Below, one piece after another: positions 43,151 to 51,887 of a stretch of DNA of 64,000 nt (its first letter is position 1; each line of letters starts with the position of its first letter). Below the pieces are notes generated by a model. The model did no database searches and was not told the DNA's origin. It was given only the letters and a program-made list of their open reading frames with translations. Both the position numbers and the translations under genes were made by a program. This DNA comes from Terriglobus roseus (lineage in GTDB: Bacteria > Acidobacteriota > Terriglobia > Terriglobales > Acidobacteriaceae): contig NZ_LT629690.1 of assembly GCF_900102185.1 (NCBI RefSeq), positions 1,798,001 to 1,862,000 on the forward strand, written 5' to 3'.

Positions 43151-44398
43151 ATGCTGCTTCGAGTCTTCGGTATTCGCTCGGCTTTGGCTGTAGTTGTTCT
43201 ATCGGCGGTTGCGTCGGTACACGGGCAGGCTGTTGATCCTGTTGTGAAACGGGCCGCTGCTCAAGGCGCAGCGATGGCAAGAACGGTAGAGCAGGAGTGG
43301 CCAGCGGGCGTCATCACCACGCAAGCCAGGCCGGGCGCTTGGGCATATGAGGTGGGCACACTCCTGGACGGTATGACCGCGCAGTCGCTGGCAAGCGGCG
43401 ATGCGAATGCATTTGCTTATGTGCGAGCAACAGTCGATCGTTGGGTAGACAAAGATGGCAATGTAACGACGGAGCCGGGTAAGCCTTTTAATCCTGAGTT
43501 GCATACATTGGACAATCTCGAGCCCGGCCGCGCCGTACTAGCGGTGTACGAAAAGACTGGAGATCTACGCTATTCGAAAGCAGCAAAGCTCATCTTCAAT
43601 CAGTTCCAGACCATGCCACGCAATGCAGTAGGTGGTTACTGGCACAAGCAGATCTATCCCAACCAGATGTGGCTCGATGGCGCTTATATGGGCGAACCGT
43701 TTCGCGCGGGTTATGCGAAGACCTTTCACGTCACGGGAGAGTTTGACGATATCGCGAAGCAGCTTTTGCTGATGGATGAACACATGCGCGATCCAAAGAG
43801 CGGATTGTTGCGCCACGGCTGGGACGCCAGCAAAGAACAACAGTGGGCTGATAAGACCACAGGGCTTTCGCAGGAAGTGTGGGCACGTGCGCTGGGTTGG
43901 TACGCAATGGCATTGGTCGATACCATCCCGTCATTTCCTGCGAACCATCCGCAACGAGAAAAGCTGATTGCGGTGTTGCAGCACGTTGCTGATGGCGCCG
44001 CGAAGTATCAAGACGGAGAGAACGGCACCTGGTGGGACGTGATGGACAAGGGCGGTCAGGCCGGCAACTTCCGTGAGGCATCGGCGAGTGCGATGTTCAC
44101 CTATGCACTCGCAAAGGGAGTGCGCCTAGGCTATCTGCCGGAGAAGTATCGCGCGAATGCTGTGAAGGGCTGGCTCGGTATCGAGAAGGAGTTCATCACC
44201 ACGGATAGCAACGGTAAGGTCACATTGCACGGAACAGTAAAAGTCAGCGGTCTTGGCGGCAAGCCTTATCGGGCTGGTGATTACAACTACTATGTACACG
44301 AAGCTGTAGGCGATAACGACGCAAAGGGCGTAGGTGCCTACCTTCTTGCAACAAGTGAAATTCAACAGATCGGAAAGAAAACGGCCCGCACGAAGTAA
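43151..44398 (+). CDS. GH88/GH105 unsaturated rhamnogalacturonyl hydrolase
   Basis: A 415-residue exported protein (signal ending ASVHGQ) of the GH105 family. These enzymes hydrate the 4,5-unsaturated uronic acid left by polysaccharide lyases and so release it from the oligomer. The alpha/alpha-barrel motifs are visible: HTLDNLEPGRAVLAVYEKTGD, YWHKQIYPNQMWLDGAYMGEPFRAGYA with the catalytic Asp, GWDASKEQQWADKTTGLSQEVWARALGWYAMALVD and FREASASAMFTYALAKGVRLGYL. The start follows AGAGG at -4. It is the first gene of the pectin region, behind candidate LacI operators. The signal peptide suggests a periplasmic site; many homologues are cytoplasmic. Confidence 0.92.
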   Translation: MLLRVFGIRSALAVVVLSAVASVHGQAVDPVVKRAAAQGAAMARTVEQEWPAGVITTQARPGAWAYEVGTLLDGMTAQSLASGDANAFAYVRATVDRWVDKDGNVTTEPGKPFNPELHTLDNLEPGRAVLAVYEKTGDLRYSKAAKLIFNQFQTMPRNAVGGYWHKQIYPNQMWLDGAYMGEPFRAGYAKTFHVTGEFDDIAKQLLLMDEHMRDPKSGLLRHGWDASKEQQWADKTTGLSQEVWARALGWYAMALVDTIPSFPANHPQREKLIAVLQHVADGAAKYQDGENGTWWDVMDKGGQAGNFREASASAMFTYALAKGVRLGYLPEKYRANAVKGWLGIEKEFITTDSNGKVTLHGTVKVSGLGGKPYRAGDYNYYVHEAVGDNDAKGVGAYLLATSEIQQIGKKTARTK

Positions 44399-44414
44399 GT
44401 GCGGGGCCGTTTTC
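44380..44414. terminator. Bidirectional terminator between GH105 and kduI
   Basis: AACGGCCCGCAC pairs with GTGCGGGGCCGTT with one bulged G. AAAA flanks it on the left and TTTT on the right, so it can end both convergent genes; its left arm encodes the last residues of the GH105 protein. Confidence 0.8.
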
Positions 44415-44430
44415 GAATCGTTAGTTCTGC

Positions 44431-45261
44431 TTACTTGAGATCGGCAATACTGACGCCGTCCATGTCGTCGTATGCCTGATTCTCGCCGCCCATGCTCCAG
44501 CAGAAGCCGTAAGCGCTGGTGCCCGCGCCTGCATGAATGCTCCATCCCGGTGAGACAGCTACTTCGCGATTGGCAACAACAAGATGCCGAGTTTCCTGTG
44601 GTGGTCCCATCAGGTGCAACACGCGGTGCGCTGGATCAACGTCGAAGTACATGTACACCTCAGAACGACGCATGTGCGTATGCGGTGGCATGGTGTTCAG
44701 GTTTGATCCTGCATCGAGCAACGTGAAGCCCATCACAAGCTCGCAGGAACGAATGCCGTCGCGATATATGGCCTTGTAGATGGTTCGTTTGTTGCACGTC
44801 TCGACCGTGCCAAGCTGCAATCCTTGCAGGTCTTTAAAGGCGACTGACTTCGTGGGATAGTCCGCGTGTGCGGGATAACTGAGTAGATAAAACGCAGCAG
44901 GAGCATCTGATTTTTCGCTCTCAAAAGAAACATTCTTGCTGCCGCGACCAACGTAGAGACAGCTTAGTTTCTCCATGGAATAACGCTCGCCATCAACGGT
45001 GATGAAACCAGCACCGCCGACATTGAGTACGCCAAGTTCTCTGCGTTCACAGAAGAAATCGGCACGTAATTCCGGCTGTGTTTCCAGCTGAAGAGGAGTT
45101 GCCATTGGGACGGCAGAGCCAATCACAGTACGGTCCAGATCGACATAGACCAGATCGATTGCGCCTGCGGTGAAGAGGTTTTCAAGCAGGAAGGTCTCGC
45201 GCAATTCTGCAGTGGTCATGCGGGGAAAGCGCACCGGATCGGACATTTGAAGCAGCTTCAT
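44431..45261 (-). CDS. kduI: 5-Keto-4-deoxyuronate isomerase
   Basis: A 276-residue cupin-fold isomerase that converts 5-keto-4-deoxyuronate to 2,5-diketo-3-deoxygluconate (DKII), the step before KduD. The start MKLLQMSDPVRFPRMTTAELRETFLLENLF gives the usual family length. The zinc site is in MPPHTHMRRSEVYMYF, with a further histidine in WSIHAGAGT; the end MGGENQAYDDMDGV is family-typical. An extension to 45345 is unlikely. It is transcribed toward GH105 and divergent from the Tat-exported cupin gene. Confidence 0.96.
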   Translation of the reverse strand: MKLLQMSDPVRFPRMTTAELRETFLLENLFTAGAIDLVYVDLDRTVIGSAVPMATPLQLETQPELRADFFCERRELGVLNVGGAGFITVDGERYSMEKLSCLYVGRGSKNVSFESEKSDAPAAFYLLSYPAHADYPTKSVAFKDLQGLQLGTVETCNKRTIYKAIYRDGIRSCELVMGFTLLDAGSNLNTMPPHTHMRRSEVYMYFDVDPAHRVLHLMGPPQETRHLVVANREVAVSPGWSIHAGAGTSAYGFCWSMGGENQAYDDMDGVSIADLK

Positions 45262-45328
45262 GTGTGCAGTATAGCGAGCCGTAATGATGTAGCCGCAAGT
45301 GCAAACGCGCATGTATGCTTCACACACC

Positions 45329-45829
45329 ATGGCTATGACATCCACTCGCCGCAGCTTTCTTTCCTCTGCATCGCTTACCGCACTGGCGCTTCCATTGCTG
45401 GAGACGCAGGCACAAGCGGTCCCGCATCCAGAGCCTTTTCAAGTGTTCTCTGACCAAAAGCTTGAAGCTTCTAAAAAGAATCTGAACGCTGCTCCGGGCA
45501 ACGACAACCTGTTTAAGGGAGCAGCAGGTCTGACCATGGTGATGACCGTGGAAGAGAAGAAGGCGGCAAAGGAATTTGAATGGCATGAAGGCCGCGACCA
45601 CATCCTCCAGGTGTTGGAAGGCTCTACGGTCTACGAACTTGGCGGTACTCCAAAAGAGGGTCGCAATGTGAAGCCAGGAGAATGGCTCGCTCCATCGGCA
45701 GACGGTGCAAGCCGTGTGGAGTTGAAGAAAGGCGATGTTCTGGTCATCCCGCGAGGGACTCTGCACAAGCGCACCACGGCTGACAAAGTGACGTTTTACC
45801 TGATCTCATCTGAGGGAACTGCCCACTAA
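45329..45829 (+). CDS. Tat-exported cupin protein
   Basis: A 166-residue protein with a twin-arginine signal (MAMTSTRRSFLSSASLTALALPLLETQAQA). The mature part is a single cupin barrel: EFEWHEGRDHILQVLEGSTVYEL with two histidines as metal ligands and KKGDVLVIPRGTLHKRTT with a third. Cupins of the KdgF type linearise unsaturated galacturonate in the pectin route, and this gene stands between kduI and kduD. The metal-site spacing differs from KdgF and the export signal is unusual, so a KdgF-like role is only suggested by place. An ATG two codons later is an alternative start. Confidence 0.85.
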   Translation: MAMTSTRRSFLSSASLTALALPLLETQAQAVPHPEPFQVFSDQKLEASKKNLNAAPGNDNLFKGAAGLTMVMTVEEKKAAKEFEWHEGRDHILQVLEGSTVYELGGTPKEGRNVKPGEWLAPSADGASRVELKKGDVLVIPRGTLHKRTTADKVTFYLISSEGTAH

Positions 45830-45845
45830 TTTCGCCGCGCTTTAT

Positions 45846-45857
45846 CGAAACGTATTT
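45846..45857 (+). promoter_or_regulatory. Possible LacI half-operator before kduD
   Basis: CGAAACGTATTT has one perfect arm (CGAAAC) and a degraded second arm relative to CGAAACGTTTCG, 39 bp before the kduD start. It is listed because of its agreement with stronger sites in the same cluster. Confidence 0.35.
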
Positions 45858-45896
45858 GCAGAGCGTGGCTTTGGACGCATAGAGTGACATCCAGCT

Positions 45897-46667
45897 ATGT
45901 CTACCTCTGTTTCTTCGCTCGATCTGTTTCGTTTGGATGGAAAGGTGGCACTGGTGACAGGCGCCGCCAGCGGCCTTGGTGCGGCCATTGCCATGGGGCT
46001 CGCTCAGGCTGGCGCAACCGTTGCAGTACATGGAAACCGTCGTCCAGCCGACGAAACTGCATCCGGTATCGGCGATAACGCTGCGTCATTTCAGGCTGAT
46101 TTATCCGAAACGGACGGTGCGCGCACGCTCTTTGACCAGGTGAAGGCAAGGTTCGGTCATGTCGACATCCTGATCAACAACGCGGGGACGATTCATCGGA
46201 ACGAAGCGGAGAACGTGCTGCTGGAGGACTGGCAACGCGTGCTGCAGGTGAATCTGACGAGCGTTTTTCAGCTGTCGCAACTCGTGGGGCGTGACCTGAT
46301 CAACCGTAGTGCACGCGGCAAGATCGTGAACATTGCGTCGCTGCTTAGTTTTCAGGGTGGGATTCGCGTGCCTGCCTATGCAGCGTCGAAGGGCGGCGTG
46401 GCGCAACTGACAAAGGCGCTTGCGAACGAGTGGGCTGCCAAGCAGATTCAGGTGAATGCCGTTGCTCCGGGGTATTTCGCAACGACGAACACGGAAGCGT
46501 TGCAAGCTGACGAAACACGCAACCGGCAGATTCTGGAGCGTATTCCGGCAGGCCGTTGGGGGCAGCCTTCGGATCTGGTGGGTGCAACGCTCTTTTTATC
46601 GTCTGCGGCAAGCGACTATGTGACCGGAACCGTCCTGACCGTGGACGGGGGATGGATGGCACGATGA
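45897..46667 (+). CDS. kduD: 2-Dehydro-3-deoxygluconate dehydrogenase (KduD, SDR)
   Basis: A 256-residue classical short-chain dehydrogenase that reduces DKII to 2-keto-3-deoxygluconate. The NAD(P) motif is TGAASGLGAAIAMGLAQAG, followed by INNAGTIHRNEAENV, the catalytic Ser in NIASLLSFQGG and YAASKGG for YxxxK. The length, the IHR motif after NNAG and the terminal LTVDGGWMAR fit KduD-type 2-deoxy-D-gluconate dehydrogenases. The assignment rests also on proximity to kduI and pectin enzymes. It overlaps the VOC gene by 4 bp. Confidence 0.9.
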   Translation: MSTSVSSLDLFRLDGKVALVTGAASGLGAAIAMGLAQAGATVAVHGNRRPADETASGIGDNAASFQADLSETDGARTLFDQVKARFGHVDILINNAGTIHRNEAENVLLEDWQRVLQVNLTSVFQLSQLVGRDLINRSARGKIVNIASLLSFQGGIRVPAYAASKGGVAQLTKALANEWAAKQIQVNAVAPGYFATTNTEALQADETRNRQILERIPAGRWGQPSDLVGATLFLSSAASDYVTGTVLTVDGGWMAR

Positions 46668-47485
46668 AAAATAATCTTGCTCGTTTGGCGCTTTTGTCTG
46701 CACTCACGCTATCGGCATTACATGCCCAAGTGGAGTCACCGAGTGCCGCACAGAAGCCCGCGATTGTTGGCATTGCCCATGTGGCGATGCGTGTGGCCGA
46801 CTTGCGGGCATCTCGGGCGTTTTATGAAAAGCTCGGATTCGCGCAGCCGTTCGAAATCACGAAGGATGGCAAGGTGACGGAGGCATTCATCAAGCTGAAT
46901 GATCGCCAGTATCTTGAGCTATATCCAGCGGATACCGGGCAGACGGCGGCGTTTTTGCATGTTTGCTTCGAGGCGGTGAACCTGCCAGGTTTGTATCCCA
47001 TTTACACAGCGAATGGCATTGTTGCGCCGCCAGTGCGCAAGGCCGGAGCAGGGAACATGCTGCTGGCATGGAAGGGGCCTGAGGGGCAGACCGAAGAGAT
47101 CACCGAATACCTCCCGGGTTCCAAGCACAGCAACGATTTCGGCCAACATCTGGGCACTGACCGCATCGCAACGCATCTCGCGGCCGCTGTCGTTCCCATG
47201 AAAGATCCGGCGGTAACCGCTGAGTATTTCATCCAGAAGATGAACTTCGTGGACGGTGGAATACGGGAAGGCGCCCGCGTGACATCTCCTGCTGGTGAGA
47301 AGGACAGTTCATTCGCGTTTCTTCCAGAGGCTTCGCCGGAGAAGCTCGTGCTGGTTTTTACCGGTGTGAGAGAAAACGAAACGTTGCGAAAACTAAAAGA
47401 ACGTGGACTCACTGCCGTCGTGCAACAGCACCGAGTTCTCGTTCGCGATCCGGACGGAAATCTAATCGTGTTCACTTTGCGTTAG
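46664..47485 (+). CDS. Exported VOC-family (glyoxalase-like) protein
   Basis: A 273-residue protein with a signal peptide (MKNNLARLALLSALTLSALHAQ) and two vicinal-oxygen-chelate modules, about residues 36-155 and 165-270. The first begins VGIAHVAMRVADLRASRAFYEKLGF, with H as a probable metal ligand and YLELYP as another; the second begins HLAAAVVPMKDPAVTAEYFIQKMNF and ends VRDPDGNLIVFTLR. Its substrate is unknown. It is translationally coupled to kduD by ATGA overlap, which ties it to uronate metabolism, although one product is cytoplasmic and this one exported. Confidence 0.85.
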   Translation: MKNNLARLALLSALTLSALHAQVESPSAAQKPAIVGIAHVAMRVADLRASRAFYEKLGFAQPFEITKDGKVTEAFIKLNDRQYLELYPADTGQTAAFLHVCFEAVNLPGLYPIYTANGIVAPPVRKAGAGNMLLAWKGPEGQTEEITEYLPGSKHSNDFGQHLGTDRIATHLAAAVVPMKDPAVTAEYFIQKMNFVDGGIREGARVTSPAGEKDSSFAFLPEASPEKLVLVFTGVRENETLRKLKERGLTAVVQQHRVLVRDPDGNLIVFTLR

Positions 47486-47504
47486 ACGGCGGTACGTCAG
47501 AATA

Positions 47505-47516
47505 CGAAACGTTTCG
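47505..47516 (+). promoter_or_regulatory. LacI-type operator before GH28 gene
   Basis: CGAAACGTTTCG is a perfect 12-bp palindrome with central CG, 79 bp before the GH28 start and just after the VOC stop. This is the best example in the window of the motif found upstream of the pectin genes. Confidence 0.65.
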
Positions 47517-47594
47517 ATAATCATTGACGACAGTTAATGCGGCCTCCTATAGTTGCGGTGCATCGATCGAATCCGCATCCAGACTGGAATCCTT

Positions 47595-48977
47595 GTGAAA
47601 CGTTACGCAACCGCGGCGGTTTTGTTGTTTGGCTCGCCTCTTTTCCTCTCCGCGCAGGACACGCGGCATGTCACAGAGCCGACGATTCCTCCCGCCTGTA
47701 CGATTCTCAAAGCGCAGCTTAAGGCTACGAACAATGCGTTGCGCGACGAAGACGAGAAGAAACTCGACTCTGGCCGCATTCAAGATGCGATGGATCATTG
47801 CGGTGAAGGCAAGGCCGTGGTGCTCAGAGCGGACGGCGCGTCCAACGCGTTTCTCAGTGGGCCACTGGACCTGCGAAGCGGTGTGATACTGCTGATTGAA
47901 AAGGGCGTGACGCTGTACGCATCACGCGATCCGCGGCTCTTTGATTCGACGCCTGAGACTTGCGGCGTCACGGGGCCACAGGCAAAGAACTGCCTTGCAC
48001 TAATCAACGTCCGGGATGTGAAGAACGCCGCCGTAATGGGCGATGGCGTCATTGATGGGCGCGGCGACAAACAGATCCTCAGTAAGTCGTTTACGTGGTG
48101 GCAGCAGTCACGCGCCATGGAACCGACGAACACCAAATATTCAGCACCGAGACTGATCGTTGCGAATCATGCAGACGGATTGATCCTGTATCGCATTCGT
48201 CTACATAACTCGCCGAACTTCCATGTGACCGTGAGCAATACAAATGGCTTTACTGCGTGGGGTGTGCACCTGCTGACACCTACGGTGCGAGGCACGGATG
48301 CGCGCAACACTGATGGCATCGATCCAGGTTCCTCAGAGAACGTAACCGTCGCCAAAAGCTGGATTGATAACGGTGATGACAACATTGCAATTAAAGCCAG
48401 CGTGCACCACATGAGCGTGCTGGATAACCACTTCTATAGCGGTCATGGGATGTCCATGGGGTCCGAGGCACGCGATGAGTCGGACATTTACGTGGACACA
48501 TTGACGCTTGACCACACCACCAGCGGTATTCGCATTAAGAGCAACGTGCAGCGCGGTGGCATGGTGCGCGGTGTGGCCTATCGCAATGTGTGTATGCGTG
48601 ATGTGGCTATGCCCATTTCCATTTCGCCGTTCTACACCGGACAGACAACCGATGGCATTGAAGACACCGGTCTGAAGGGTGATATGACGCCGGATTACAA
48701 GGGGATTCGCATCGAAGATGTTTTGAGCGTTACTCCCGGCATTGTGCAGGTTGCGGGCTTGAACAAAGACCACGTCAGCGAAGTGACGCTGAATGGTGTG
48801 GAAGTACGCGGCATTCAACCTGCTCAAATGCGTGCGCGATTCGCTGCATTCACTTATGGGACGAAGGGTGCGAATATGAGCTTCTCTGGCGAGGGGGTAA
48901 CGAGCAATCCAGCGACGACGCCTGCAGTGAAATCGGTAATTTCTTGCGATGGCAAGTTTGTTCCTTATGAGGATTAA
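47595..48977 (+). CDS. GH28 polygalacturonase-type glycosidase
   Basis: A 460-residue exported pectinase. The GTG at 47595 gives a signal peptide (MKRYATAAVLLFGSPLFLSAQ); a TTG at 47553 would hide it behind an extension. The right-handed beta-helix core carries all GH28 motifs: NTDGIDPGSSENVTV, the catalytic aspartates in DNGDDNIAIKAS, GHGMSMGSEA and GIRIKS. Family members hydrolyse polygalacturonan, rhamnogalacturonan or their oligomers. It is the first of three genes (GH28, CE12, CE8) closely spaced on the strand, with a LacI operator upstream. Confidence 0.94.
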   Translation: MKRYATAAVLLFGSPLFLSAQDTRHVTEPTIPPACTILKAQLKATNNALRDEDEKKLDSGRIQDAMDHCGEGKAVVLRADGASNAFLSGPLDLRSGVILLIEKGVTLYASRDPRLFDSTPETCGVTGPQAKNCLALINVRDVKNAAVMGDGVIDGRGDKQILSKSFTWWQQSRAMEPTNTKYSAPRLIVANHADGLILYRIRLHNSPNFHVTVSNTNGFTAWGVHLLTPTVRGTDARNTDGIDPGSSENVTVAKSWIDNGDDNIAIKASVHHMSVLDNHFYSGHGMSMGSEARDESDIYVDTLTLDHTTSGIRIKSNVQRGGMVRGVAYRNVCMRDVAMPISISPFYTGQTTDGIEDTGLKGDMTPDYKGIRIEDVLSVTPGIVQVAGLNKDHVSEVTLNGVEVRGIQPAQMRARFAAFTYGTKGANMSFSGEGVTSNPATTPAVKSVISCDGKFVPYED

Positions 48978-48984
48978 CGCGATC

Positions 48985-50493
48985 ATGTCGTTGCATAAGC
49001 ATTCCCTCTCTGTAGCGCTTCTGGTTGCAGGCACGATGAGTGCATTCGGACAAGATGCGTATGTTGGCAACAATCCCGCGCAGCGTAAGCCTGGTACTTC
49101 TATACGTGTCGAGCTGATCGGCGACTCTACGCAAACCGACAATGCTGGATATGGTCGCGGCTTCTGCGCGAACCTGATGCCGCAGATCGACTGCCTGAAC
49201 ATGGCAAAAGGCGGTGCAAGCACCAAGACGTACCGTGAGCTTGGATTGTGGGATCGCGCTCTCGCTACCAAGCCGGATTACATGTTGATTCAGTTTGGCC
49301 ACAATGACATGGAATCGGCCGAGCACAATGATCGCCAGGTTCCTATCGACGTTTATGAGCAGAATCTGCGGAATTTTGTCACCGAAGCTCGAAGCCACAG
49401 CATCAAGCCGGTGTTAGTGACTCCTTTAACGCGCCGTTACTTTCAGGCGGATGGAAAGATTCATAGTGATCTGCTGAATCACGCCGCAGTGATGAAGCGT
49501 GTCGCTACAGATATGCATGTATCGTTGATCGATCTGCAGAGCGAAAGCATAGCGTATCTGGATAGCATCGGCGAGACCGCGGGTAGCAAGCTTGGTATTG
49601 CGAAGAAGGACGCGCAAGGAAAGACTGTTCCTGACAAGACACACTTGAACTGGCAGGGGAGCTACGTCTTTGGGCGGATGGTCGCAGTAGATCTTGGAGA
49701 TGTAGTTCCTGCGTTGAAGAAGTTTGTTCGGCCGCAAGCCGCAACTCTTCCTGCGGAAGGGCAGCTTGCCATGCGTGTCATCCAGCAGCAGCCATTCAAG
49801 ATAGTCCTCACAGGAGACTCCACTGTTGCCACAGAAGGTGGCTGGGGACCAGGCTTCTGCGCCACGCTGACTTCTAACGTCGCGTGCGTGGATGTAGCCA
49901 TGAACGGCCGCAGCACGAAGAGCTACATCGACGAAGGCTTGTGGCAAAAGGCATTGAACGAGAAAGGGAATTACTACTTCATCCAGTTTGGCCATAACGA
50001 TCAGAAGCCAGATCCCAAACGCCATGCGGATGCCGATGGGCTCTATGCGGAGAATCTGCGACGTTTCATTCACGATGTCCGTGCCATTGGTGCGATTCCC
50101 ATTCTGGTGACTCCTCTGTCTCGCCGCAACTACAAGGACGGGGTGTTAGTGAAGGATGGCCTGGAAGAGTACGCGGCCTCCGTTCGCAAAGTAGCAGCCG
50201 AAGAGAAGGTGACTGTTGTTGATTTGTTTAGTGTGTCGCAGAAGTATCTCAGCGGCATCTCGCAGGAACAGGCAGACACTTATGACATGGTTGGCCATCC
50301 GGACGAGAAGGCAGAAAATGCCAGCGCAGCTAAGCCGGACCGCACGCATTTGAACGACAAAGGCAAAGCTCTCTTTGGTCGCATGGTTGCCGACAACGTG
50401 ATCCGCATACAGGTGGAGCTGGGACCGAATGTGAACGGGCTTCCGGACGGTGCGATGGCCGTATTGCAGGCTTCTCCCACCGATGGGCACTAA
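48985..50493 (+). CDS. Double-domain CE12 rhamnogalacturonan acetylesterase
   Basis: A 502-residue exported protein (signal MSLHKHSLSVALLVAGTMSAFGQ) made of two SGNH-hydrolase domains in tandem, about 40-245 and 270-480. Each has a complete set of CE12 motifs: GDST with nucleophile Ser48 and Ser279, GGAST/NGRST, FGHND (104-108 and 335-339), VTPLTRR/VTPLSRR, and D-x-x-H (DKTH 217-220, DRTH 452-455). Such esterases remove acetyl groups from rhamnogalacturonan and open the chain for GH28 and lyases. Most relatives have one domain. The start overlaps nothing and lies 7 bp after the GH28 stop; an ATG at 48967 is possible. Confidence 0.92.
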   Translation: MSLHKHSLSVALLVAGTMSAFGQDAYVGNNPAQRKPGTSIRVELIGDSTQTDNAGYGRGFCANLMPQIDCLNMAKGGASTKTYRELGLWDRALATKPDYMLIQFGHNDMESAEHNDRQVPIDVYEQNLRNFVTEARSHSIKPVLVTPLTRRYFQADGKIHSDLLNHAAVMKRVATDMHVSLIDLQSESIAYLDSIGETAGSKLGIAKKDAQGKTVPDKTHLNWQGSYVFGRMVAVDLGDVVPALKKFVRPQAATLPAEGQLAMRVIQQQPFKIVLTGDSTVATEGGWGPGFCATLTSNVACVDVAMNGRSTKSYIDEGLWQKALNEKGNYYFIQFGHNDQKPDPKRHADADGLYAENLRRFIHDVRAIGAIPILVTPLSRRNYKDGVLVKDGLEEYAASVRKVAAEEKVTVVDLFSVSQKYLSGISQEQADTYDMVGHPDEKAENASAAKPDRTHLNDKGKALFGRMVADNVIRIQVELGPNVNGLPDGAMAVLQASPTDGH

Positions 50494-50527
50494 GACTTAC
50501 TGACTGATCTTCGAAAAAGGATTTGCC

Positions 50528-51583
50528 GTGCGCCGAGTTCCTCTTGCATTGCTTGCTGCTCTAACTTGCGTGACGACCTGCCATGCGCAGGTATTGAAGC
50601 GTGTCACCGTATCTCATGAAGGGAAGTCCGACTTCCATACGCTGCAGGAGGCGGTTGATCATGCGCCTGCCGATGGAGAAGAGATCCGCGTTGCACCGGG
50701 GACGTACCGGGAAAAGATTCACATTAGTACTCCAAACATCCATCTGATTGGCACCGGAAAGAAGCCGCAGGATGTGGTGCTGAGCTGGAATGATTCCGCG
50801 AAGAGCGCTGGCGGCACCGGCAAGAGTGGCAGCGTGAGCGTTGATGCCGATGGCTTCATGGCGGAGAATCTGACCATCGAAAACACCTGGGAGCTGGAAC
50901 ACACCCGCACCGAAGAGGGTTCGCAGGCGGTGGCGCTATTGATGAGCAGCGACCGCGCAGTGCTAGACAATGTGCGTCTGATCGCAGCGCAGGATACGCT
51001 GTACGCCAACAGCCGCACCTGTCACGAGAATCTGCCGAAGGATGGCAGTCCGCCTCCTCCGGGACGCGCGGCATGTCAGGCGTCAAGACAGTACTTTCGC
51101 AACTGTTACATCGAAGGCCACGTGGACTTCATCTTTGGTGACGCTAAGGCTGTCTTCGATCACTGTGAACTGCACGCGCGACACAACAACAACGTGATGT
51201 TCACGGCGCAAAGTCGCCAGTTTCCGGAAGAGGATTCGGGCTATTACTTTCTTCACTCTCGTATCACCGGAAACCCGCAGCCCGGCGACAAGCTGGTTCT
51301 CGGAAGACCCTGGCGCACGTACGCGACGGTGTTGTTTTATGACACGGATATCCAGCCGAAGCTTTCGGCTGATGGCTGGTCAGAGTGGGGCGGCCGGCTG
51401 AAGACCAGCACCTATCGCGAATACCGATCGCATGGGCCCGGGGTGAACGGCGGACAGCGCATCGTGACGTATCCGCCGCTGTCCCGAGAAGAAGAAAAAC
51501 GGCTTACGCCCCGAGCGCTTCTTGCGGGAAGCGATGGATGGGATCCCATCCATGCGGCCGATGGGCTTCGATCCAGGCGGTGA
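50528..51583 (+). CDS. CE8 pectin methylesterase
   Basis: A 351-residue exported esterase that removes methyl groups from homogalacturonan. The GTG start has AAGGA upstream and gives a signal peptide (MRRVPLALLAALTCVTTCHAQ). Beta-helix motifs of the family: VAPGTYREKIHI, GSQAVALLMSSDRAVLDNVRLIAAQDTLYANSRTCH with the transition-state Gln and first catalytic Asp region, CYIEGHVDFIFGDAKAVFDHC with the catalytic Asp, and LGRPWRTYATVLFYDTDI with the Arg/Trp pair. It lies 34 bp after the CE12 gene, so GH28-CE12-CE8 is one operon. Confidence 0.95.
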   Translation: MRRVPLALLAALTCVTTCHAQVLKRVTVSHEGKSDFHTLQEAVDHAPADGEEIRVAPGTYREKIHISTPNIHLIGTGKKPQDVVLSWNDSAKSAGGTGKSGSVSVDADGFMAENLTIENTWELEHTRTEEGSQAVALLMSSDRAVLDNVRLIAAQDTLYANSRTCHENLPKDGSPPPPGRAACQASRQYFRNCYIEGHVDFIFGDAKAVFDHCELHARHNNNVMFTAQSRQFPEEDSGYYFLHSRITGNPQPGDKLVLGRPWRTYATVLFYDTDIQPKLSADGWSEWGGRLKTSTYREYRSHGPGVNGGQRIVTYPPLSREEEKRLTPRALLAGSDGWDPIHAADGLRSRR

Positions 51584-51674
51584 TCAAAACCGCCACCTTC
51601 TAACGCTCCAGTCCCTGACCTTCAGGGTGCTTCGTCGCGTATGGCGAGAAGCTAGCGCAGTTGTTGAGAGAAAT

Positions 51675-51699
51675 CGAAACGGTTCGGTGAAACGTCTCA
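51675..51699 (+). promoter_or_regulatory. Paired LacI-type operators upstream of TonB receptor promoter
   Basis: CGAAACGGTTCG (51675-51686) and TGAAACGTCTCA (51688-51699) are two imperfect palindromes one base apart. Each has one or two mismatches from the CGAAACGTTTCG and TGAAACGTTTCA forms. Confidence 0.55.
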
Positions 51700-51785
51700 A
51701 ACGCGCAAATGCCCAAAAAAACGGCGAAATATAAGGGCCATATTGTGTTGTTTTCCTCTGATTTTCACGGCCTCGTAAAAAGGGT

Positions 51786-51815
51786 TTGACGAAAGTATTT
51801 CTTACCGACTAGTAT
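51786..51815 (+). promoter_or_regulatory. Sigma-70-like promoter of TonB receptor
   Basis: TTGACG, an 18-base spacer and TAGTAT, about 104 bp before the start codon. The fit to -35 and -10 boxes is good, and its position between operators supports it. Confidence 0.5.
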
Positions 51816-51887
51816 TCGCCCGTTCTCGCTAAAAACCGAGATGCACCGTACAGGTATGGCAAAGGGAGCCTTCCCGGCGGTAGAAAT

